A stretch of DNA of 64,000 nucleotides from GCA-2737725 sp033763995 (GCA_033763995.1 JANRJL010000061.1:62001-126000); one strand, 5' to 3'. Shown: positions 1 to 8,579, counted from the stretch's first letter. The notes: generated from the sequence alone by a model not told the origin. A program made the numbers and translations.

Positions 1-53
1 ACCGGCACGACGACCAGATCGGTGAACAGCGTGATCAGCAGGTCTTGAATCAT
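1..53 (-). CDS. N-terminus of an unidentified protein, cut by the window edge
   Basis: An ATG at 51-53 on the minus strand opens a frame that runs off the left edge; the 17 visible residues read MIQDLLITLFTDLVVVP and are hydrophobic, as in a membrane or exported protein. The start overlaps the stop of the TerC-family gene in an ATGA arrangement, which suggests translational coupling and a shared transcript. Too little is visible to name a family. The short length and the lack of an independent ribosome binding site keep confidence modest. Confidence 0.45.
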   Translation of the reverse strand, partial: MIQDLLITLFTDLVVVP

Positions 54-1057
54 GGCAGGCCTCCGGTTTGGGATGGCGTCAGGGTCGCCACCGCGCGGGT
101 TTTCCACAGGCTGTAAACCACGCCTGCGGCCAGAATGCCGAAGGTGACCGACAGCGACACGACAGGCGGGATCTTGGCGATACCCAGCATGTCGGCGACG
201 AAAATCTTCGATCCGATGAAGATCAACACTACCGCCAGCGCCGTCTTGAGGTAGGCAAAGCGCGTGATCATGGCGGCCAGGGCGAAGTAGAGCGCACGCA
301 AGCCCAGGATGGCGAAGATGTTGGAGGTGTAGACGATGAACGGATCGGTGGTGATGGCGAAGATGGCCGGCACGCTGTCGACCGCGAAGATCACGTCGGC
401 CACCTCGACCAACACGAGGGCCATGAACAGCGGCGTCATGAACCACACCAACTTGCCGGACTGAGGATGGGCTTTCTTGACGAAGAACTTTTCGCCGTGC
501 AGTTCGTCGGAGACGTTGAAGCGCCGGCGCATGAAGGCGACGATAGGATTGCCGGCGACCGAGTATTCCTTGTCGGCGAACACCAGCATCTTGACGCCCG
601 TGGCGATGAGAAACGCAGCGAAGATGTAAAGCACCCAGCCGAACTGCGACACCAGGGTGGCGCCGAGCCCGATCATGATGGCGCGCAGCACGATCACGCC
701 GAGAATGCCCCAGAACAGCACGCGGTGCTGATAGAGCCGCGGCACGGCGAAAAACGAGAAGATGATGACCATGACGAAGACGTTATCGAGCGCCAGCGTC
801 TTCTCCACGACAAAGCCAGTCATGTAATTCATGCCGGACTCGGCACCTAAGTACCACCACACCCACACGCCGAAGGCGAGCCCGAGGCCGATATAGACGG
901 CGGACAACGTCAGACTTTCGCGCACGCCGATCTCGCGGGTGTCCTTGTGCAGGACGCCGAGGTCGAACACGAGCAGAGCGATCACGATGCCGATGAACGC
1001 CAACCACATCCAGGTCGGCTTGCCGAGCCAGTCGGCGAACAGAAACGCGAATTCCAT
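50..1057 (-). CDS. TerC family integral membrane protein
   Basis: A 335-residue multi-pass membrane protein of the TerC/Alx family, whose members are linked to tellurium resistance and to manganese or calcium efflux across the inner membrane. Visible hallmarks are an N-terminal MWLAFIGIVIALLVFDLGV helix, the family region ALDNVFVMVIIFSFFAVP, and a later acidic membrane stretch LVEVADVIFAVDSVPAIFA that typically carries the metal-coordinating residues. The ATG at 1057 is preceded by AAAGGGGCT; an upstream in-frame extension of 92 residues is low-complexity and unlike the family. No yybP-ykoY manganese riboswitch, common before this family, could be recognised upstream. Substrate is not predictable from the sequence. 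Confidence 0.93.
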   Translation of the reverse strand: MEFAFLFADWLGKPTWMWLAFIGIVIALLVFDLGVLHKDTREIGVRESLTLSAVYIGLGLAFGVWVWWYLGAESGMNYMTGFVVEKTLALDNVFVMVIIFSFFAVPRLYQHRVLFWGILGVIVLRAIMIGLGATLVSQFGWVLYIFAAFLIATGVKMLVFADKEYSVAGNPIVAFMRRRFNVSDELHGEKFFVKKAHPQSGKLVWFMTPLFMALVLVEVADVIFAVDSVPAIFAITTDPFIVYTSNIFAILGLRALYFALAAMITRFAYLKTALAVVLIFIGSKIFVADMLGIAKIPPVVSLSVTFGILAAGVVYSLWKTRAVATLTPSQTGGLP

Positions 1058-1301
1058 TGAAGAGCCCCTTTGGTCCGGCCGGCAAACTAATGTCTGAAGC
1101 GATCCGACATCGCGAGAGCGCCAGCATCCTCTCGCCAGAGGGGCCCGGACCGGGGTTGTTCTGAACATAGGGCCCGCCCCTCGCGATTCAAGGCCTGCGG
1201 CCGGAAAAATTGGCCGGGCACCCTTGCCGGGGCCATGGAATCGGGGCAAAACGCCTCTCTTTCCGGCCCCCCTGCGCCGCCCTTTTTGTGAGAACCTTGC
1301 C

Positions 1302-2117
1302 ATGCCCATCGCCCGCATCAACGACCACACCATGTACTACGAGGTGCACGGCACTAAAGGTGACCCGGTGTTGCTCATGGGCGGCTGGGGCACCTTCTGC
1401 CACGGCGGCGAGAAGCACCTGCCCTGGGGCCTGACGGACAACCACCGCGTCGTCATCATCGACTACCGCGGCATCGGCGAGTCCGACGACGACCTCAGCA
1501 AGCCCCCGTCCATCGACCTCTACGCCGAGGACGGCATTCAGTTGCTGCAGCACTTGGGATTCACGAAAAACGTTCATCTCATCGGCCTGGTGGGCATGGG
1601 GGCCTGCATCAGCCAGGTCATGGCCATCAAGCGGCCCGACATGGTCAAATCCATGATGAACATGGGTGCCTGGTGCGACGCCACCGACCCGTTCTTTCAC
1701 GATCAGATCGACAGCTTCCGGGCCGTGCACCGCGACGCGGGCTGGGCGACGTTTCAGCGCCTGGTATGCGTCATGAGCTTCCGCCCCGACTTTTACAACG
1801 AGAACCATCACCGCCTGCTGGGCCCCAACGGTCCCTGGCGCGAACTCAACGGCCGTTTCGCCGCCCACGACCGCTTCATCACCGCGTGCCTGGCCCACAA
1901 CGTGACCGCGCAACTCAAGGCCGTGAAGGCGAAGACGCTGATCGTTCACAGTCACCTCGACATTGTCACCGGTCCGCGCATGACCAAGCCGATCGAACAC
2001 GCCATCCCCGGCGCCAAGGGCCTTGACCTGCCCGACTTCGCGCACGTGGTGGCGGGGAAGGAACAAAAGATTCAATTCGCCAAGCTGGTGAACGACTGGA
2101 TGGCGAGCGTCCAGTAG
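1302..2117 (+). CDS. Alpha/beta-hydrolase fold protein lacking the usual nucleophile serine
   Basis: 271 residues with the order of an alpha/beta hydrolase: strand and oxyanion region VLLMGGWG (23-30), the DYRGIGES turn (54-61), the nucleophile-elbow position near residues 93-101, an acid candidate D220 (HSHLD) and a His candidate H248 (DFAHVV). Where most members have GxSxG, this protein reads LIGLVGMGA, with no serine, cysteine or aspartate at the elbow. It may be a non-hydrolytic member or use a different mechanism. The ATG at 1302 matches the family N-terminus; the in-frame extension from 1224 does not. It is followed 9 bp later by a DUF488 gene, so the two are probably co-transcribed. 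Substrate unknown. Confidence 0.85.
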   Translation: MPIARINDHTMYYEVHGTKGDPVLLMGGWGTFCHGGEKHLPWGLTDNHRVVIIDYRGIGESDDDLSKPPSIDLYAEDGIQLLQHLGFTKNVHLIGLVGMGACISQVMAIKRPDMVKSMMNMGAWCDATDPFFHDQIDSFRAVHRDAGWATFQRLVCVMSFRPDFYNENHHRLLGPNGPWRELNGRFAAHDRFITACLAHNVTAQLKAVKAKTLIVHSHLDIVTGPRMTKPIEHAIPGAKGLDLPDFAHVVAGKEQKIQFAKLVNDWMASVQ

Positions 2118-2126
2118 CCAGGATCC

Positions 2127-2714
2127 ATGAGCGGCACGATCTTTACCATCGGCCACTCCAACCATCCGCTCGCGACATTCGTTGATCTCGTTCGCACGGC
2201 CGGCGTCACGGCGATCGCCGACGTGCGCTCCACGCCCTATTCGCGCCGCCAACCGCAGTTCAACCGCGAGCCCTTGGCTCGGGCGCTGAAAGCGGCGGGC
2301 GTTGTCTATGTCTATCTCGGTCATGCCCTGGGCGGGCACCCCAAAGACCCCGGCCTGATGATCGGCGCGCGCCCCGATTACGAACACATGGCCGCCGCGC
2401 CGGCCTTTTGCGAAGGCCTCGGCCGCGTGATGGAAGGAGCCAAGAGTTATACGATCGCGCTCATGTGCGCCGAGCGGGAACCGCTCGACTGCCATCGGTG
2501 CGTCCTCGTCGCCCGCGCGCTTGCGGCGCGCGGCACTGACATTCGGCATGTCTTGGCTGACGGCCGCGTGGAACCCCACGCCGTCACCGAAGATCGATTG
2601 CTGACGTGGGCGAAACTTGGCGGCGGCGATTTGCTGGATGAGCGCCCCGCCCTGTTGGCGCGCGCCTACGCCAAGCGCGGCGCATGGATGTGGGGCGAGA
2701 CGCGCCGCATCTGA
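2127..2714 (+). CDS. DUF488 family protein
   Basis: A complete 195-residue DUF488 protein. Family marks are the N-terminal FTIGHSNH (residues 6-13), the DVRSTPYSR segment near residue 32, and the C-terminal LMCAE region with DCHR, followed by a histidine-containing end. The biochemical role of DUF488 is not established; the conserved Cys and His residues suggest nucleic-acid or metal binding, but that is inference. It starts 9 bp after the hydrolase stop and probably shares its transcript. Confidence 0.88.
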   Translation: MSGTIFTIGHSNHPLATFVDLVRTAGVTAIADVRSTPYSRRQPQFNREPLARALKAAGVVYVYLGHALGGHPKDPGLMIGARPDYEHMAAAPAFCEGLGRVMEGAKSYTIALMCAEREPLDCHRCVLVARALAARGTDIRHVLADGRVEPHAVTEDRLLTWAKLGGGDLLDERPALLARAYAKRGAWMWGETRRI

Positions 2715-2744
2715 ATAAAGCCCATACAGCACACACGTCGCCAT

Positions 2745-2762
2745 CCTTGACCCGCGTCAAGG
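2745..2762. promoter_or_regulatory. Palindrome TTGAC-N4-GTCAA upstream of the phosphate transporter
   Basis: CCTTGACCCGCGTCAAGG has two perfect 7-bp arms around a 4-bp centre. It lies 93 bp upstream of the pit GTG. The spacing and half-site resemble Crp/Fnr superfamily (FNR, NnrR/DNR) sites, TTGAT-N4-ATCAA with a C/G variant. The same arrangement recurs at 22242 and 62612. The binding protein is not in this window. Confidence 0.5.
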
Positions 2763-2855
2763 CCGACCGGCGCGATAATCATGAAACTGTTAGCGAATTG
2801 AAACAGGAGTCAGGGACACGGATTTCCGGCAAGCGGCCGGGTCCGGATATGGATC

Positions 2856-3899
2856 GTGGACACCATCACCATCCTCACGGTTTCGACCATCGTCATCGTT
2901 CTCTTGTTCGACTACACGAACGGCTTCCACGATGCGGCCAATATCGTCGCCACCGTGATCGCCTCGCGCGCGATGACGCCGATTCAGGCCGTGATGATCG
3001 TCGGCACGTTCGAGTTTCTGGGGCCCCTGCTGGGCGGCACGGCCGTCGCCAACACCATCGGCAAGTTCGTGATCCTGGACGGCGTCGCGCCGGCGTTCGC
3101 GTTGAGCATCTTGCTGGCCGGCCTGTTGGGGGCCATCGGTTGGAACTTGCTGACGTGGTGGAAAGGCATTCCGTCTTCGTCCTCGCATGCGCTTGTCGGC
3201 GGCCTGGTGGGGGCCGTCGTGGTGGCCGTGGGCGCCGATCATGTGGTGTGGGGCTTCGCCAATCTCATGGAGCACGGCAAGCTCGACGGCATCACCAAGG
3301 TGTTGCTCGCCTTGGTCTGCTCGCCGATCTTGGGGTTCTGGTGCGGATTCATCGTGCATCGGCTGATGCACTTGGTCCTGCGCGCGGCGCGGCCCGCCGC
3401 CAACGTGGGTCTGCGGCGCGCGCAGTTCGCGACCTCCGCCGGTCTCGCCTTTTCGCACGGCGCCAACGACGCGCAAAAGAGCATGGGGATCCTGACCCTG
3501 GTATTGCTGTTGGGCGGCTCGATCCAAACCTTCGCCGTGCCGTTCTGGGTCATGGTGGCGTGCGCCTCGGCGCTGACCGCCGGCATCATGTCCGGCGGGT
3601 GGCGGATTGTGCGCACGCTCGGCTTCGCGATTTACCGCGTGCGGCCGCTGCACGCGTTGGATTCACAACTGAGTTCGGCCGCGGTGATTTTCGGGGCCTC
3701 GATGCTCGGGGCCCCGGTGTCGACCACTCACGTGGTGGCGACCACGATCATGGGCATCGGCGCATCGGAGCGGCCGCGCGCCGTGCGCTGGGCCAAGGCC
3801 AAGGAAATCGCCACCACCTGGGTGGTCACCATTCCCGGCGCCGCGCTGGCCGGGGCGGTGCTCTGCGCCTTGTTGCGCGGGTTTTTCAATTTCGCTTGA
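2856..3899 (+). CDS. pit: Inorganic phosphate transporter, PiT family
   Basis: A 347-residue inner-membrane phosphate:cation symporter of the PiT (PHO4) family. The two family signatures are both present: GFHDAAN at residues 23-29 and HGANDAQ at 201-207, in the inverted halves of the duplicated fold. Several hydrophobic helices lie around them. The start is a GTG at 2856; a nearby ATG at 2849 is out of frame. The next gene, 13 bp downstream, encodes a DUF47/PhoU-like protein, the usual partner of this transporter, so they form an operon for low-affinity phosphate (as metal phosphate) uptake. A palindrome at 2745 may regulate the pair. Confidence 0.95.
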   Translation: MDTITILTVSTIVIVLLFDYTNGFHDAANIVATVIASRAMTPIQAVMIVGTFEFLGPLLGGTAVANTIGKFVILDGVAPAFALSILLAGLLGAIGWNLLTWWKGIPSSSSHALVGGLVGAVVVAVGADHVVWGFANLMEHGKLDGITKVLLALVCSPILGFWCGFIVHRLMHLVLRAARPAANVGLRRAQFATSAGLAFSHGANDAQKSMGILTLVLLLGGSIQTFAVPFWVMVACASALTAGIMSGGWRIVRTLGFAIYRVRPLHALDSQLSSAAVIFGASMLGAPVSTTHVVATTIMGIGASERPRAVRWAKAKEIATTWVVTIPGAALAGAVLCALLRGFFNFA

Positions 3900-3912
3900 T
3901 CGGGAGGCCGCC

Positions 3913-4554
3913 ATGATGCCGGATAACAGATCGACGCTGCGACGTATTTTGGATCGCGTGTTTCCGCCGGTCCCCGACTTCTTTGCTTTGCTCGCCGATC
4001 AATGCTTGCACGTCGGCACGACCGTCAACCGCATGGTCGAGTACATGGAATCCGGCGATCCGGAGGTCGGCGAGATGATCAGGAAAGACGAGCACGAGGC
4101 CGACGCCGTCAAGGTGCGGAACATCCACATTCTCAACGAAGCGTTTTCCACGCCAATCGACCGCGAGGACATCTACCGGTCCATCATGGACCTCGACGAG
4201 ATCATCAATTATTGCAAGAGCACCGTCAACGAGATGGAGGCGCTGGCGCTGAAGCCGGACAAGCACACCTTGGAGTTCTCCATGCGCCTGAAAGAGGGCG
4301 TCGATGCGCTGGTCGCGGGGTTCAGCAAGCTCAAGTCCAACCCGCGCGGCGCCGAACTGGACGCCAACACCACCCGCAAGGCCGAGCGCGCGGTCGAGCG
4401 CATCTATCGCCGCGCCATTGCCGACTTGTTCCAGGGCACGGACTTCATCGACATGTTCAAGCGCCGCGAGATCTACCGGCACATGTCCAATGCCGCCGAC
4501 CGCATGGCGCATTGCGCCAACACGCTGCACGACATCGTGGTCAAGATCAGCTGA
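3913..4554 (+). CDS. DUF47 (PhoU-like) phosphate transport accessory protein
   Basis: 213 residues, mostly helical and charged, matching the DUF47/PhoU_div family that accompanies PiT transporters and is thought to modulate their activity. Typical features are the N-terminal FPPVPDFFALLADQ, the acidic KDEHEADAV near residue 60, and the C-terminal RREIYRHMSNAADRMAHCAN motif with the acidic/His residues of PhoU-like metal sites. GGGAGG lies 6 bp before the tandem ATG starts (3913/3916). It sits 13 bp behind pit. Confidence 0.93.
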   Translation: MMPDNRSTLRRILDRVFPPVPDFFALLADQCLHVGTTVNRMVEYMESGDPEVGEMIRKDEHEADAVKVRNIHILNEAFSTPIDREDIYRSIMDLDEIINYCKSTVNEMEALALKPDKHTLEFSMRLKEGVDALVAGFSKLKSNPRGAELDANTTRKAERAVERIYRRAIADLFQGTDFIDMFKRREIYRHMSNAADRMAHCANTLHDIVVKIS

Positions 4555-4573
4555 GCGGGCGCGAACGGGAATC

Positions 4574-5170
4574 CTAACTTGCCAGCGGCCACATCCGCCG
4601 CAGCACGGAATCCTTGATCGCGAACTGGTGCCACAGGGCGGCGATGATGTGCAGCGACAGCAGTACCCCACCGGCATAAATGCCGTAACGGTGGATGGAG
4701 GCGAAGAAACCGTAACCGAAGGGATCGCTCAGCGGCACCTTGGGCACGATGTCGGGCAGGCCTTCGATCCAGAAGAAGTACGTCGGCGCCTCGCCGTAAG
4801 CCGACATGGACGCCCAGCCCGACAAGGGAATCAGGAACAGCAGCGCATAGAGAAAAGCATGGTTGAGCTTGGCGAGCACGCGCTGATAGGCCGCGAGCGA
4901 CGCAGGGATATCCGGGCCGGGATTCGACAGCCGCCAGCCCAGGCGCAGGGTCACCAGCATCAGCACCACGAGGCCGGCGGTTTGATGGATGCGCGACAGC
5001 CAGATGTGAGCGCTGTCCATCTGTAGGCTCACGGCATTGGCGGGATCGACCTTGAGCTGAAAGGTCGCAGACATGATGAACCCCACCGGCACGATCACCG
5101 CGATCAGCAGCGCGATGATCCAGTGGAAAGATTTCGACAGCCAGCCCCAGCGCTCGTGCGTATTGCCCAT
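4574..5170 (-). CDS. Cytochrome b561 family membrane protein
   Basis: 198 residues with four predicted membrane helices: SFHWIIALLIAVIVPVGF, HQTAGLVVLMLVTLRLGW, HAFLYALLFLIPLSGW and a C-terminal helix YGIYAGGVLLSLHIIAALWH. The His residues at the ends of these helices (SFHW, IHQTA, HAF, LHIIAALWH) fit the four axial ligands of two b-type haems in the prokaryotic cytochrome b561 family. Such proteins transfer electrons between quinol and periplasmic acceptors; the partner here is unknown. It is divergent from the Rieske oxygenase gene, with a 148-bp shared upstream region. Confidence 0.92.
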   Translation of the reverse strand: MGNTHERWGWLSKSFHWIIALLIAVIVPVGFIMSATFQLKVDPANAVSLQMDSAHIWLSRIHQTAGLVVLMLVTLRLGWRLSNPGPDIPASLAAYQRVLAKLNHAFLYALLFLIPLSGWASMSAYGEAPTYFFWIEGLPDIVPKVPLSDPFGYGFFASIHRYGIYAGGVLLSLHIIAALWHQFAIKDSVLRRMWPLAS

Positions 5171-5234
5171 GTGAGAACCCCCTGCCCACGCCCCAAACCC
5201 CTATTATTCCACGAAATACGGCCTCGGGGCGAGG

Positions 5235-5250
5235 TTTGACCTGGGTCATG
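5235..5250. promoter_or_regulatory. Imperfect TTGAC-N4-GTCA(t) site between cytochrome b561 and Rieske genes
   Basis: TTTGACCTGGGTCATG matches the TTGAC-N4-GTCAA palindrome seen elsewhere in the window except for the last base of the second half-site. It lies in the divergent promoter region. Only suggestive. Confidence 0.3.
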
Positions 5251-5274
5251 GGCGCCGAGGAGCGAAAGTTATCA

Positions 5275-5294
5275 CATAAGCATGACGTCTTATG
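5275..5294. promoter_or_regulatory. Inverted repeat CATAAG-N8-CTTATG before the Rieske gene
   Basis: Two perfect 6-bp arms, CATAAG and CTTATG, separated by 8 bp, end 24 bp before the oxygenase ATG. The position suits an operator, but the arms are short and the regulator is unknown. Confidence 0.3.
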
Positions 5295-5318
5295 CCGGTC
5301 GCGAACAGGGGAACCGCC

Positions 5319-6461
5319 ATGCTGATCAACAACTGGTATGTCGCCGAGGAATCGGAAGCCGTAAAGAAGTTCCAGCCCAAGGGCGTGCGCATGCTGGGCT
5401 TCGATTTCGTTTTGTTCCGCGACGACGCGGGCGCGGTGCATTGCCTGAGCGACGTGTGCTGCCACCGCGGCGCGGCACTCAGCGACGGCGAGATCGTCGG
5501 CGGCTGCGTGGCCTGCCCCTATCACGGCTGGCAGTTCGACGCGCATGGCCGCTGCACCAAAATTCCGGCCTTGGGCGATGAGATGAAGCCCCCCAAGCGT
5601 GCGCGCGTCGACAGCTACCCCACGGCGGAAAAATACGGCTGGGTGTGGGTGTTCCTGGGCGATTTGCCGGAAGCCGACCGCCCGCACATTCCGGAATTGT
5701 TCCCCGAGTATTACGACAGCGCGTGGCACAAAATCCCCTATCGCTTCGAGGCCAAGTGCAATTGGATGCGCATGGAAGAAAATAGCTTGGACACGGCGCA
5801 CACCAACTTCGTGCACAAGGCCTTCGGCGCCAAGCAGAACCCGCGCCTGAAACCTTTCCCCATCCAGGCCACGGAATGGGGCGCCAAAGTGAGCCGCACC
5901 AAGCCTGCGCCCGACAACAAGGTCAAAGGCGGCGAGATCGCCAAGCTGCTGTCCGAGCCGCGCAGCCAGGTCAGCGTCGATCTGGAATTCAGCGTCGTCG
6001 GTGTGTGCCACCGCATCAACCCGACTTTCAAACCCGGCATGAGCCAAATCAATTTCACCGCACGCACGCCCATCGACCGCTTCCTGACGCGGGCCATCGG
6101 CTGGCAGGCGCGCAACTATCTCACCGACGCCAAGCATGATCCCGAGCGCATGGCGGGCATTCAGCAGGCCGTGGTGGAAGACCTGCGCGTGGTCGAGAAG
6201 GTCAAGCCCAAGCTGACCCCGCCGACGCTGTCGGACGAATTCCTGACCGAGACCGACGGCATGGAATTGGCCTTCCGCCGCAAGGTGTGGGAACAGGCCG
6301 CCAAAGGCTGGGAAATCGATTGGGAACGCTACGAGGAGTTGGCCAAGGACCACGTGTTCGTCATCCCCTCGCCCGCCCGGCGCGAGGACCCCAAGAACTG
6401 GGTCCATAAACCCGTGCCGCTGCGCCCCGCGCGACGGCAGGCAAGGCAAGCCGCCGAATAA
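5319..6461 (+). CDS. Rieske [2Fe-2S] aromatic-ring-hydroxylating oxygenase subunit
   Basis: 380 residues. The N-terminal Rieske domain has C-x-H at residues 47-49 (CCH) and C-x2-H at 66-69 (CPYH), ligating the [2Fe-2S] cluster. The catalytic domain has the mononuclear iron motif ENSLDTAHTNFVH (D-x2-H-x4-H). This layout matches single-component oxygenases of the vanillate O-demethylase/Pdo type, which hydroxylate or demethylate aromatic or cyclic substrates using a separate reductase. No reductase gene is adjacent. The ATG at 5319 is preceded by AGGGGAA; an ATG-less extension to 5292 is not needed. Substrate is unknown. Confidence 0.92.
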   Translation: MLINNWYVAEESEAVKKFQPKGVRMLGFDFVLFRDDAGAVHCLSDVCCHRGAALSDGEIVGGCVACPYHGWQFDAHGRCTKIPALGDEMKPPKRARVDSYPTAEKYGWVWVFLGDLPEADRPHIPELFPEYYDSAWHKIPYRFEAKCNWMRMEENSLDTAHTNFVHKAFGAKQNPRLKPFPIQATEWGAKVSRTKPAPDNKVKGGEIAKLLSEPRSQVSVDLEFSVVGVCHRINPTFKPGMSQINFTARTPIDRFLTRAIGWQARNYLTDAKHDPERMAGIQQAVVEDLRVVEKVKPKLTPPTLSDEFLTETDGMELAFRRKVWEQAAKGWEIDWERYEELAKDHVFVIPSPARREDPKNWVHKPVPLRPARRQARQAAE

Positions 6462-6502
6462 TTGATACACTGACGGCGGGCTTGCGGAGTCGGGAGGACA
6501 CC

Positions 6503-7531
6503 ATGACCGTGACACGTTTTGGCGTGATGGGCGCTGCCGTTGCCTTGGCGTTGGCCTGCGGGCCGGCCCTTGCGCAAAAAACCGAGGTGCGTCCGCCCTC
6601 GGGCATGGCCCACGAGATGGATGCGGCCAGCATCGCCACCTTGCGCGGCAAGGTGCCGAGCTACGTCGACATGACGGATGCCGAAATCAACGAAAGCATG
6701 GGCCGCATGCCGCCCGATTGGGCATGGTACGGCAGCGCCGAGACGGTGAAAGACGACATCGGCGTGCTGGTGGTCGCCCACGGTTCGGGCACCATGGGCG
6801 ACAAGGTGCTGCAGGAAGGCGTGCTGCCCCTGGGCGAGAAGCACCCCACCGCCATCGGCTTCGGCATGGCGATGATGAGCTCGCACCACATTCAAGAAGC
6901 GCTGGACAAACTGACGAACGCGGGCGCGAAAACCGTTGTCGTGGTACCGGCGGTTGTGACCGAGCAATCCTCGGTGTACCGGCAATGGGCCTACCTGCTG
7001 GGACGGCGCGACGATTCCGCCTACCTCGACGTGCCGCGCGTGAAAACGTCGGCGAAGCTGGTGGTCGCCCCTGCCATGGACGAGCATCCGATGGTCACCG
7101 ACATCTTGTTCGACCACACCAAGGCCATCAGCACGAACCCGGCGCAAGAGGTCGTGATCCTGTTGGGCCATGGCCCGACCTTCGATCACGAGAACGAGAT
7201 CGAGCTGAAGCACATCGCCACCCACGCCGCGCGCATCAAGGACCGGGGCAATTTCTTCGACGCCAAGGGTCTGACGTTGCAGGACGATGCCCCGGAGGCG
7301 ACGCGCAACGCCAACGTGGCCAAACTGCGCGCGTGGGTCGAGGACGCAAACAAGGCTGGCAAGACGCCGTTGGTGGTGGGTTACCTGATTTCGACGCGCG
7401 GCATTCAGGACAAAATCGCCGAGGACTTGAAGGGTCTGACGTACAAGTTCCAGACCAAGGGCTTGAGCGCGCATCCCAACTTCACGGGGTGGATCAGGGC
7501 CAGCGTTACCGAGCAGATCGCCGGCAAATAG
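6503..7531 (+). CDS. Exported CbiX/sirohydrochlorin-chelatase-like protein (paralog A)
   Basis: 342 residues beginning with a signal peptide (MTVTRFGVMGAAVALALACG, cleavage likely after PALA at residue 24), so it acts outside the cytoplasm. The mature part resembles class II tetrapyrrole chelatases of the CbiX/CbiK type: VLVVAHGSG with H93, IGFGMAMMSSHH with H128/H129, KTVVVVPAVVTE, and in the second half VVILLGHGP with H223. Cytoplasmic CbiX inserts cobalt into sirohydrochlorin; what an exported homologue does is not known. GGGAGGA lies 6 bp before the ATG. A clear paralog is encoded at 10649, with an ABC exporter between, so a role in metal or tetrapyrrole handling in the envelope is inferred. 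Confidence 0.8.
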   Translation: MTVTRFGVMGAAVALALACGPALAQKTEVRPPSGMAHEMDAASIATLRGKVPSYVDMTDAEINESMGRMPPDWAWYGSAETVKDDIGVLVVAHGSGTMGDKVLQEGVLPLGEKHPTAIGFGMAMMSSHHIQEALDKLTNAGAKTVVVVPAVVTEQSSVYRQWAYLLGRRDDSAYLDVPRVKTSAKLVVAPAMDEHPMVTDILFDHTKAISTNPAQEVVILLGHGPTFDHENEIELKHIATHAARIKDRGNFFDAKGLTLQDDAPEATRNANVAKLRAWVEDANKAGKTPLVVGYLISTRGIQDKIAEDLKGLTYKFQTKGLSAHPNFTGWIRASVTEQIAGK

Positions 7532-7625
7532 CGCGGCGCGCGACCGGCTGACCTCTCGCCGCCCGGGCCGAACGGACGCTTGCGCTTGGATTTTCATCGG
7601 CCGTGCCTATGTCATGCCTTGACGC

Positions 7626-8117
7626 ATGACGACGGACACGCCCATGGCCTATGTTCCGGCCGCAGAGATGACGATTGACGACCGCGATTCCGACAGCCAG
7701 GGCCCGCGCGCCCGCGGCGACACCGCGCCCATGGACACCACGCCGGAAGAAGCGCTCGTGCTGGAGCGCCTGGCGGCCTTGTCGCGGTTGCTGGATCACG
7801 CCTTCCGTATTCCCGGCACCGACATACGCTTCGGGCTTGATGCCGTCCTCGGCCTACTGCCGGGCATTGGCGACGTCCTGACGAATTTGATTTCCGCCTA
7901 CTTGGTGATTGAGGCGCGCCGGCTGGGCCTGCCGCGCTGGGACATGGCCCGCATGATCGGCAACATCGTCGTCGACGCGGGAGTTTCCGCGGTGCCCGTC
8001 GCCGGCGACATTTTCGACATCTTCTGGCGCGCCAACGACCGCAACATGAGCATCCTACGTGAACACCTCGAACGGCGCGGGCGCATCATCGACGGCGATG
8101 CCGTGCGAATCGGCTGA
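7626..8117 (+). CDS. DUF4112 domain-containing protein
   Basis: 163 residues. The DUF4112 core starts near residue 45: LERLAALSRLLDHAFRIPGT, then FGLDAVLGLLPGIGDVLTNL and a second glycine-rich hydrophobic segment VSAVPVAGDIFDIFWRAN. The first 40 residues are polar and probably disordered; a second ATG at 7644 is possible. Two hydrophobic helices suggest membrane association. Function of DUF4112 is unknown. It lies between the chelatase-like paralog A and the ABC exporter on the same strand. Confidence 0.82.
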   Translation: MTTDTPMAYVPAAEMTIDDRDSDSQGPRARGDTAPMDTTPEEALVLERLAALSRLLDHAFRIPGTDIRFGLDAVLGLLPGIGDVLTNLISAYLVIEARRLGLPRWDMARMIGNIVVDAGVSAVPVAGDIFDIFWRANDRNMSILREHLERRGRIIDGDAVRIG

Positions 8118-8141
8118 CGGTCTATTTCGGGAGTCAACACA

Positions 8142-8579
8142 ATGGCCAAACTGGTTTGGATGTGCGCTTGGATTGCGGTTGTGGTCTGGAGCCTCTTGTG
8201 TTGGGCCGCGTTCGGCCTGATCGACGTGGCCAGCGGCTTGGCCACGGGATCCTCGGGCATGTTTTCCGAGATTTTGCCGGGCTCGGAACCCCGTGTGAGA
8301 GGTTTGGCCGATCTCGCGGACGATGTCGGCGAGGTATTGCTGTTCATCACTTGGATCGGCGTCGGCGCGATGATCTTGGGCGGCGCCTGGCTGTTCGCGC
8401 AATTCACCGGCGGCGCGCGCGTGAAGTTGACGGCGTGGCCGGACACGCACGACGCGCCGGCCGATACGAGACGCTCTCACACCGACATGGTCGATGCGGC
8501 GATGAAGCGGTTCGGCCGCAGCGCCGCTGACATTCGCACCCTGAAGCGCGTGCCTGGACAAGATCAATGGCGCGCGTGA
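8142..8579 (+). CDS. Small membrane protein of unknown function
   Basis: 145 residues with two membrane helices: residues 3-27 (LVWMCAWIAVVVWSLLCWAA) and about 67-88 (VLLFITWIGVGAMILGGAW), joined by a loop of about 40 residues and followed by a polar C-terminal tail. The family is not recognised. A GGGAG element precedes the ATG, and the gene follows the DUF4112 gene by 24 bp, so the two are probably one unit placed within the chelatase-like/ABC exporter block. Confidence 0.72.
   Translation: MAKLVWMCAWIAVVVWSLLCWAAFGLIDVASGLATGSSGMFSEILPGSEPRVRGLADLADDVGEVLLFITWIGVGAMILGGAWLFAQFTGGARVKLTAWPDTHDAPADTRRSHTDMVDAAMKRFGRSAADIRTLKRVPGQDQWRA

Noticed and set aside
1058..1301. yybP-ykoY manganese riboswitch before the TerC-family gene
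   Set aside because: The conserved core was not recognised in the leader.
4473..6515. Minus-strand frame of 680 codons across cytochrome b561 and the Rieske gene
   Set aside because: It overlaps two convincing genes and shows no protein-family features.
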